Assembly (NCBI GenBank): GCA_003527965.1
Contig: DPVY01000085.1
Location: 27,775-47,439, forward strand
Length of the DNA: 19,665 bases
Reading direction: 5' to 3'
Source: Fidelibacterota bacterium
GTDB taxonomy: Bacteria; Fidelibacterota; UBA2242
This document shows, piece by piece, positions 15,252 to 19,665 of the stretch. The translations under genes were made by a program, and so were the position numbers. Positions within the stretch are counted from its first letter, which is position 1. The number at the start of each line of letters is the position of its first letter. The notes under the pieces were generated by a model. It did not search any database. It was not told the origin of the DNA and was given only the letters and a program-made list of their open reading frames with translations.

Positions 15252-16038
15252 GTAAACGGGTTATATCTTCGATGGTTTCGATGTCGACGCCCTTTAAATG
15301 TTCCAAGTAAATGGTTTTGAAGGTTGAGTGAATTGCTATGCCGTCGATATAATCAGAAAGCCGGGTCGGAATGTGGGCGGTTTTTAATACTAAACTGTGA
15401 AAAAAGTATTCCGGGTCATCACGATCTAATTGGGCCAGAGTAACGCTGGTTTTCTGTAGTTGAGCCCTTTTTTTCTCAATTAAATTCAGATCATTAGGCG
15501 GTAAGAGATGACGATATTTACGCTTTAAATGGTCTTTTAGCCAGCGCGAGCCCTCGGACCAGATCTGAATAAAGTAGTTCTGATAAACCGTTGCGCCGAT
15601 TTCCAGATTTAAATAATCGCCTATATTGGACATACATTGCTGTTTATGGCGGTCCCACAGGTGAAAATATTGCCGAAACAAAAAATACCCGAATGAGGTC
15701 TTAATACTATTAGTTTTATTAAAGAACGAGCGGACATCGTATTTTAACCGGTTGATTTGATTGCGAATGTTTATAGGGAAAAGGTGCAACACAGGTGAGC
15801 CGGTTTCAGTTTTTACCGCCAGATATCGTCTGGGAATCTGTATTTCGTGCGGTGAGATCGAGTAGGATTTATCGATGCCGATGAAATTTATTTCGAGAAA
15901 TGCGCCAAAATCCGAGAGCTTAACAAAGTTTTTTAAAGCATTATCGTATTCCGGCAGGGTCGTTATAGAAGGCAAATCGTGATCGGAAAACAGCTCGGGA
16001 AAGAGAACGGTCTGGTCTGGGTTAAAGCTTCTAATCAT
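15229..16038 (-). CDS. Protein of unknown function between glgC and pcm
   Basis: 269 residues that I do not recognise. It has no signal peptide, no membrane segment and no cysteine motif or P-loop, so a soluble cytoplasmic protein is likely. It is rich in aromatic residues (FGYFLFRQYFHLWDRH, 114-129) and in basic and aromatic residues around 150-180 (YFIQIWSEGSRWLKDHLKRK). The C-terminal 80 residues look helical. ATG 16038 is 18 bp after the glgC stop, with only a poor upstream GGGA. Its end overlaps the longest form of pcm by 23 bp. Real-gene status rests on the long open frame, ordinary composition and tight co-directional packing. Its role could concern either neighbour or neither. Confidence 0.75.
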   Translation of the reverse strand: MIRSFNPDQTVLFPELFSDHDLPSITTLPEYDNALKNFVKLSDFGAFLEINFIGIDKSYSISPHEIQIPRRYLAVKTETGSPVLHLFPINIRNQINRLKYDVRSFFNKTNSIKTSFGYFLFRQYFHLWDRHKQQCMSNIGDYLNLEIGATVYQNYFIQIWSEGSRWLKDHLKRKYRHLLPPNDLNLIEKKRAQLQKTSVTLAQLDRDDPEYFFHSLVLKTAHIPTRLSDYIDGIAIHSTFKTIYLEHLKGVDIETIEDITRLLESFSKQ

Positions 16039-16056
16039 AATTAGCGTCCCATTTTT

Positions 16057-17298
16057 TTATATCACGGTATCGTCTTGAATAATTGTGTTTTTAGGAATCA
16101 CGACAATGCCGTCCCGGATATAGAAGTGGGTGCCGTCAAAATTAGTCTTTTGGCTAACATTCATGATTTTTACGTTGTTCCCGATTCGGGCGTTTTTATC
16201 AATAATGGCATTACGGATAATACAATTTTTACCAATTCCGACAGGGGGAATATTTTTGACGATATTTGAATCGTAGTAATCGGCTCCCATAATGACACAA
16301 TTTTCGATTTTGGTATTTTGTAAAATCAGAGTACGTATCCCGATGACAGTATTTTTTATTGTGCTCTTTTCAATGAAGCAGCCGTCCGCCAGAAGTGTTT
16401 GTTCTATGTGACAATTATCTAACCGGGAGCCCGACAGGGATCGCGCCCGCGTATATATTGGAAATTTAGCATCATAGAGGGTAAAGGGCGGTTTTATCGA
16501 GGTAAGTTCGAGATTGGCGTGAAAAAACGCATCCATGGTTCCAATGTCGCGCCAGTAGCCCTGGAATTGGTGGGCGATTACACGCAGTTTACCGATAGAT
16601 TCGGGGATAATATGCTTCCCGAAGTCGGCGCTTGTATTTTCATTCAGAATGTCGATAAGCGTCTGAGTGGTAAAAATATAGATACCCATGGAGGCTAAAA
16701 AAGGTGTTTTCACGGGAAGACAGGGGCTTTTAACGGAATCGAGGAGCTCTCCCGAGGGCTTCTCCAAAAATTTTTGTACACGGTTGGCTTCATCGATTTG
16801 GAGTATTCCGAATTCCGATGCCTCTTTGCGCGCTACCGGTTTAACGGATATGCTTATGTCGGCTTTATTACTGATATGAGTGTTCAAAAATTTATTATAA
16901 TCCATGCGGTAGAGATGATCGCCGCTGAGGATAATCGTATATTTTGCATTAACCTCATTAATGTAGGAAAGGTTTTGACGAACCGCGTCGGCCGTGCCCT
17001 GATACCAGGCCATGCTTTCGACGGTTTGCTGGGCGGCCAGAATATCTACAAAGCCTTCGCTAAAACGCCCCAACCGGTAGGTTCTGTAGATGTGGCGGTG
17101 TAGTGATTCGGTATTGAATTGGGTTAAAACAAAAATCTTGTCGAATCCGCTGTTTAAACAATTGCTGATCGGAACGTCTATAATCCGAAATTTGCCGCCA
17201 AAGGGGACAGCCGGCTTGGCCCGATATTTAGTTAGGGGGAAAAGGCGCGAACCCTTACCGCCACCGAGAATAACTGCTAATACATCGTTGTTTTTCAT
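16057..17298 (-). CDS. glgC: Glucose-1-phosphate adenylyltransferase (ADP-glucose pyrophosphorylase)
   Basis: 413 residues, full length. GlgC makes ADP-glucose from ATP and glucose-1-phosphate, the committed step of bacterial glycogen synthesis. The N-terminal nucleotidyltransferase domain shows the signature LGGGKGSRLFPLT (11-23), AKPAVPFGGKFRIID (28-42), LSGDHLYRMDY (124-134) with the metal Asp127, FLEKP (177-181), MGIYIF (204-209) and YWRDIGT (248-254). Residues about 290-410 are a left-handed beta-helix of isoleucine-rich hexapeptides, the regulatory and oligomer domain. No glycogen synthase, branching enzyme or phosphorylase lies in the window. It starts 2 bp after the PAP2-like gene, with no clear ribosome binding site, so it probably depends on coupling. 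Confidence 0.97.
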   Translation of the reverse strand: MKNNDVLAVILGGGKGSRLFPLTKYRAKPAVPFGGKFRIIDVPISNCLNSGFDKIFVLTQFNTESLHRHIYRTYRLGRFSEGFVDILAAQQTVESMAWYQGTADAVRQNLSYINEVNAKYTIILSGDHLYRMDYNKFLNTHISNKADISISVKPVARKEASEFGILQIDEANRVQKFLEKPSGELLDSVKSPCLPVKTPFLASMGIYIFTTQTLIDILNENTSADFGKHIIPESIGKLRVIAHQFQGYWRDIGTMDAFFHANLELTSIKPPFTLYDAKFPIYTRARSLSGSRLDNCHIEQTLLADGCFIEKSTIKNTVIGIRTLILQNTKIENCVIMGADYYDSNIVKNIPPVGIGKNCIIRNAIIDKNARIGNNVKIMNVSQKTNFDGTHFYIRDGIVVIPKNTIIQDDTVI

Positions 17299-17300
17299 AA

Positions 17301-17873
17301 TTACATCAATAATTTATAATGTGTTACGGTTAAAAAAAAGCCTAAAATAAATCCCGCCAGTACCTGCATTGGTGTATGGGCTTTTAATTTTACACGGGAA
17401 TAGAGCATAAGAAAAACGGATGGTATAAACCAGTAAAACTGTAGGGAAATGACCTGCCCAAGCGCCGCGATTGGTCCTCCCAGAGCCATGCCGTGGATGC
17501 TGATCTTCCAATATTTTGTGATCAGGGTGGCAACGATTGTGTTAAACACGTACGCCCACATTAAAATAATAAAGACTTTCGGACCACGCAGCAACCAGAT
17601 CACAATCAGGGCAAGGGAATAATTGATAATACTGACAATAAATGGAGAAATCCGTTTTTCTCTTTCCGGGATATCCAGACCGGAAGTATGTCCCCGGCGT
17701 TTCATTAAATAGACGTGGATCAACGGCAAAAAAACCGCCGCTATGGACGCCACGGAAAAAACAATAATACGATTTACCACCGGGAGATCGGTATTTTGCA
17801 ACAGCAGAAAAAAGGTAACCGGCGCAACAATAAAAGGGTGTAATACGGTTGAAATGAAACGGGCAAAAATCAT
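17301..17873 (-). CDS. PAP2-like integral membrane protein with altered catalytic motifs
   Basis: 190 residues from ATG 17873, with about six hydrophobic helices. It resembles the PAP2 phosphatase superfamily as found in Bacteroidota-type genomes: K..SGLDIPEREKR (about 60-75, place of KxxxxxxRP), ISIHGMALGG (about 122-131, place of PSGH) and SRVKLKAHTPMQVLAGFILG (about 159-178, place of SRxxxxxHxxxD). The SR and His of the third motif are kept, but the final Asp is Gln and the PSG of the second motif is changed, so lipid-phosphate phosphatase activity is doubtful or altered. It is the first gene of the long minus-strand run, 2 bp before glgC, with a good promoter upstream. Classification is by motif spacing only. 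Confidence 0.68.
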   Translation of the reverse strand: MIFARFISTVLHPFIVAPVTFFLLLQNTDLPVVNRIIVFSVASIAAVFLPLIHVYLMKRRGHTSGLDIPEREKRISPFIVSIINYSLALIVIWLLRGPKVFIILMWAYVFNTIVATLITKYWKISIHGMALGGPIAALGQVISLQFYWFIPSVFLMLYSRVKLKAHTPMQVLAGFILGFFLTVTHYKLLM

Positions 17874-17877
17874 CGGC

Positions 17878-17883
17878 ACCTCC
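17878..17883 (-). promoter_or_regulatory. Ribosome binding site deciding the PAP2-like start
   Basis: GGAGGT on the minus strand overlaps a possible GTG start (17879), which it therefore argues against. It lies 4 bases before ATG 17873, which is taken as the start. Confidence 0.7.
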
Positions 17884-17947
17884 GTTCTTTTTGGGTATCG
17901 TTAAAATTATTTAAAATTAAAATGTCGGCTATCATCATTATGTAACG

Positions 17948-17976
17948 ATAATAACCCATTTTATAATGATTTTCAA
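17948..17976 (-). promoter_or_regulatory. Sigma70-like promoter of the PAP2-glgC transcription unit
   Basis: On the minus strand TTGAAA (17971-17976) and TATTAT (17948-17953) are spaced by exactly 17 bases, just after the tRNA terminator and before the first gene of the long run. The leader would be about 65 bases and AT-rich. No operator is obvious. Box quality, spacing and position all agree, but there is no experimental support. Confidence 0.5.
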
Positions 17977-18006
17977 CAAGAAAGTAAGGTTTATTTGGAA
18001 ATTTGT

Positions 18007-18038
18007 AAAAAAAACGACCCCGGTTGTGTGGGGTTGTT
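18007..18038 (-). terminator. Intrinsic terminator of the tRNA unit
   Basis: Read on the minus strand, a 9-bp stem (18030-18038 with 18013-18021, one G:T pair, four G:C pairs at the top) with an 8-base loop runs into a stretch of eight T (18007-18014). It lies 22 bp beyond the end of tRNA-Glu, the right place to end the His-Glu transcript before the PAP2-glgC promoter. Confidence 0.85.
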
Positions 18039-18059
18039 TTGAAAAGATTGTTAAATTTG

Positions 18060-18131
18060 TAGCGCCACGGGGAATTGAACCCCGGTTACAGGAATGAAAA
18101 TCCTGTGTCCTAACCACTAGACGATAGCGCC
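18060..18131 (-). tRNA. tRNA-Glu (anticodon TTC)
   Basis: A 72-base gene folds as a full cloverleaf: acceptor GGCGCTA with TGGCGCT, D arm with GGTTAGGA, anticodon stem CAGGA/TCCTG with loop TTTTCAT giving anticodon TTC, and T arm CGGGG-TTCAATT-CCCCG. The end pair is G1:U72 with A73, which I recall from tRNA-Glu of Bacteroidota. CCA is not encoded (CAA follows A73). It lies 11 bp after tRNA-His on the same strand. Confidence 0.95.
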
Positions 18132-18142
18132 GTGAAAGATCG

Positions 18143-18216
18143 GGTGAGTGACGGGAATTGAACCCGCGGCCAACAGGGCCACAACCTGTCGCTCTACCAA
18201 CTGAGCTACACCCACC
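18143..18216 (-). tRNA. tRNA-His (anticodon GTG)
   Basis: A 74-base gene counting the extra 5' G(-1) at 18216. It shows acceptor GTGGGTG paired with CACTCAC, discriminator C73 facing G(-1) as expected for tRNA-His, D arm AGCTCAGTTGGTAGAGC, anticodon stem ACAGG/CCTGT with loop TTGTGGC giving GTG, and T loop TTCAATT. CCA is not encoded. It is the first gene of the His-Glu unit. Confidence 0.95.
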
Positions 18217-18298
18217 ATATTTAAACGCCCCGAAGGGGAATGTTTTGAAAATTGCGCCCTTTGTGGTCTGTTAAACTCACTCATTAAAAAAGCCTTGG

Positions 18299-18328
18299 AA
18301 TGTAAATGATATTTTATCAAAAAGTCAA
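18299..18328 (-). promoter_or_regulatory. Possible promoter of the tRNA-His/tRNA-Glu unit
   Basis: On the minus strand TTGACT (18323-18328) and TACATT (18299-18304) are 18 bases apart, about 83 bp before tRNA-His. The -35 box is good and the -10 box middling. The surrounding 194-bp spacer (18217-18410) otherwise holds only an AT-rich inverted repeat (18331-18359) and a 4-bp CCCC-GAA-GGGG hairpin (18228-18238). Confidence 0.4.
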
Positions 18329-18410
18329 ATAATTTCTTCTTTTTCAAGAGAAAGAAATTTAAGAAAATTCCGAATATTTTTAAAATTGTAACAGACTTGT
18401 ATTTTCCAGC

Positions 18411-19665
18411 CTATTTTGCCGTGAAAACAAGCCGCCCCTCTATCTTACTGTCGATTATTTTCTGTTTTTCAACGGCGAGCAGGAGGATGTCGCGCCCGAT
18501 AACGGCGGTGTCTTCGACAATGACATCTTTTTCGGATAACCCAAAGAAACGATCGATATGGCCCAGGACATAGTTGTTGGTCGCGATTGTATAGATTTTA
18601 GCGGGTATAATCGGATTGCCGTTCACGGTCGCCTCGACCAGGGTTTTATTTTGGGTGTTGTAAACCCGGGTTAATCCGGAAGTCTGGAGTAAATCCCGCG
18701 GATTTTTGATGCGCCAATCCAGAATATTTAATAGTTGGCTGCCAGTTACGCTAACAATCACGATGGTATTGTCAAAGGGTGAAATTTCCCAGATGTCCCG
18801 TACGGTAATCGGACCGGCGGCTAAACCTTTACGTATACCACCGCTGTTTTGACAGGCGATGTCGGCTTGAAAATAGGCGCGGGTGGCGTCGGCGATCCAG
18901 TTGCCGATATTTGATTCGCCCCGGCTGTTACCAATCCAGGGACTTTTTAATTCGCCGATAACCTTATTCATCTCTTCTGCGATCATAGATTCGAGCGAAT
19001 CAACCACGTGACTAACAGCCGGCGATGTTGTAACGGCGCCAACAACAGTTTCGATCAAATTGTACCGATAATCCGTAATGGATTTGCTTTGCGGATCGAC
19101 GGTCGCATTCAAGTGTCCCAGAAATTGACCCCGGGCGCCCGCCTGGCAAACCAAAATATTGTTGACCTTGACCGGCTGATAGAGCCGCGTGTGAGAATGT
19201 CCCCCGAAAATAGCGTCAACTTCTTGCAGCTCCGTTGCCAAAATGCTGTCTTCCTGAAATCCGTTATGGCTGAGCACTACGATGAGATCTGTTTTGTCCT
19301 GAATTTCTTCGACATATTTCATGATACTTTCCGCCGGGTCAAGAGTCGCCAGACCCTTCATGTTGTCCGGCAGAACCGTCGATTTTAAATCTTCCAAAAT
19401 CAGGCCGATGACACCAATCCGCGCTCCGTTTGATTTGATAATTTTATAGGGCTTGACGAGCAACGACATTTGGGTTGAGTCATACAAATTACAGGAAATT
19501 ATGTCAAAATTGGCGGCTTGAATGGATTTTTTTAAGTTGTCAATTCCATAATCGAATTCGTGATTCCCGATTGTAAAGGCCGACGGTTGCAGCTGATTTA
19601 ATATCAGAATTTGGGACATACCTTTGGTTAAAGCCGATATTGGAGATCCCTGAAAATCATCACCG
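18411..19665 (-). CDS. 5'-nucleotidase family metallophosphatase (UshA-like), N-terminus beyond window
   Basis: 417 residues are visible. The frame stays open to the right edge, so the Met at 19619 is internal. These enzymes dephosphorylate nucleotides or related compounds, usually outside the cytoplasm, using two metals. Visible from the edge are GDDFQGSP, IGNHEFDYG (near 19560) with the catalytic Asn-His pair, LSHNGFQED and FGGHSHTRL, completing the metallophosphoesterase core apart from the first DxH motif, which lies outside. The C-terminal 5'-nucleotidase domain shows WIADATRAYFQADIA, NSGGIRKG, ITVRDIWEISPFDNTIV (substrate-stacking Phe) and a DRFF segment near the second aromatic position. 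A signal peptide cannot be judged. It ends 195 bp before tRNA-His without a clear terminator. It could supply nucleosides to the salvage genes 7 kb away, but other phosphoesters are possible substrates. Confidence 0.92.
   Translation of the reverse strand, partial: GDDFQGSPISALTKGMSQILILNQLQPSAFTIGNHEFDYGIDNLKKSIQAANFDIISCNLYDSTQMSLLVKPYKIIKSNGARIGVIGLILEDLKSTVLPDNMKGLATLDPAESIMKYVEEIQDKTDLIVVLSHNGFQEDSILATELQEVDAIFGGHSHTRLYQPVKVNNILVCQAGARGQFLGHLNATVDPQSKSITDYRYNLIETVVGAVTTSPAVSHVVDSLESMIAEEMNKVIGELKSPWIGNSRGESNIGNWIADATRAYFQADIACQNSGGIRKGLAAGPITVRDIWEISPFDNTIVIVSVTGSQLLNILDWRIKNPRDLLQTSGLTRVYNTQNKTLVEATVNGNPIIPAKIYTIATNNYVLGHIDRFFGLSEKDVIVEDTAVIGRDILLLAVEKQKIIDSKIEGRLVFTAK

Noticed and set aside
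18228..18238. CCCC-GAA-GGGG hairpin before tRNA-His
   Set aside because: Only a 4-bp stem, not followed by a T-run on either strand.
18117..18347. 76-codon open frame across both tRNA genes
   Set aside because: It covers two clear tRNA genes and their promoter; no coding character.
18331..18359. AT-rich inverted repeat AATTTCTT / AAGAAATT downstream of the 5'-nucleotidase gene
   Set aside because: The stem is nearly all A:T with a 13-base loop and no T-run after it; not a convincing terminator.
1..19665. Search for transposase, integrase, phage, toxin-antitoxin, CRISPR or biosynthetic cluster signatures
   Set aside because: None seen; the genes are mainly housekeeping and no regular spaced repeats were found by eye.

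Overview
The window looks like chromosomal, mostly housekeeping DNA from an uncultured-type member of the FCB group (the Bacteroidota / Calditrichota / Marinimicrobia / KSB1 neighbourhood). Three things suggest this. A large secreted protein of fibronectin-like repeats ends in a 'NYPNPFN...' type C-terminal sorting domain of the type IX secretion kind. Neither tRNA gene encodes its CCA end. tRNA-Glu has a G1:U72 pair with A73, as I recall for Bacteroidota. The exact phylum cannot be fixed from this sequence alone. I see no mobile element, phage gene, CRISPR array or rRNA.

Layout. The left edge (1-2360, + strand) holds the tail of a Lys/Glu-rich protein, a PLP-dependent tryptophanase-type lyase whose three specificity positions match TnaA rather than tyrosine phenol-lyase, and a small gamma-glutamylcyclotransferase-fold protein with an altered substrate loop. 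A 1147-residue secreted FnIII-repeat protein (2367-5810, - strand) converges on it.

From 17873 down to 6032 thirteen genes run on the - strand with gaps of at most 76 bp and several overlaps, probably one or two long transcription units. In transcription order they are: a PAP2-like membrane protein, glgC, an unrecognised 269-aa protein, pcm, a GGDEF diguanylate cyclase, an M23 metallopeptidase, a rhomboid protease, cdd, udk, tdk, a CNT nucleoside transporter, adk and coaE. The second half is a compact nucleoside-salvage block: uptake (CNT), deamination of cytidine/deoxycytidine (Cdd), phosphorylation of uridine/cytidine (Udk) and thymidine (Tdk), and adenylate balancing (Adk). A good sigma70-like promoter lies before the PAP2-like gene and a weaker one before the M23 gene.

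The right edge holds a two-gene tRNA unit (His then Glu, - strand) with a plausible promoter and a clear intrinsic terminator. After it comes a 5'-nucleotidase-family gene cut by the window end, which could feed nucleosides to the salvage block. Nothing here amounts to an obvious new system. The most open items are the unrecognised gene between pcm and glgC, the enlarged nucleoside transporter, the PAP2-like protein with changed catalytic motifs, and the repeat protein.
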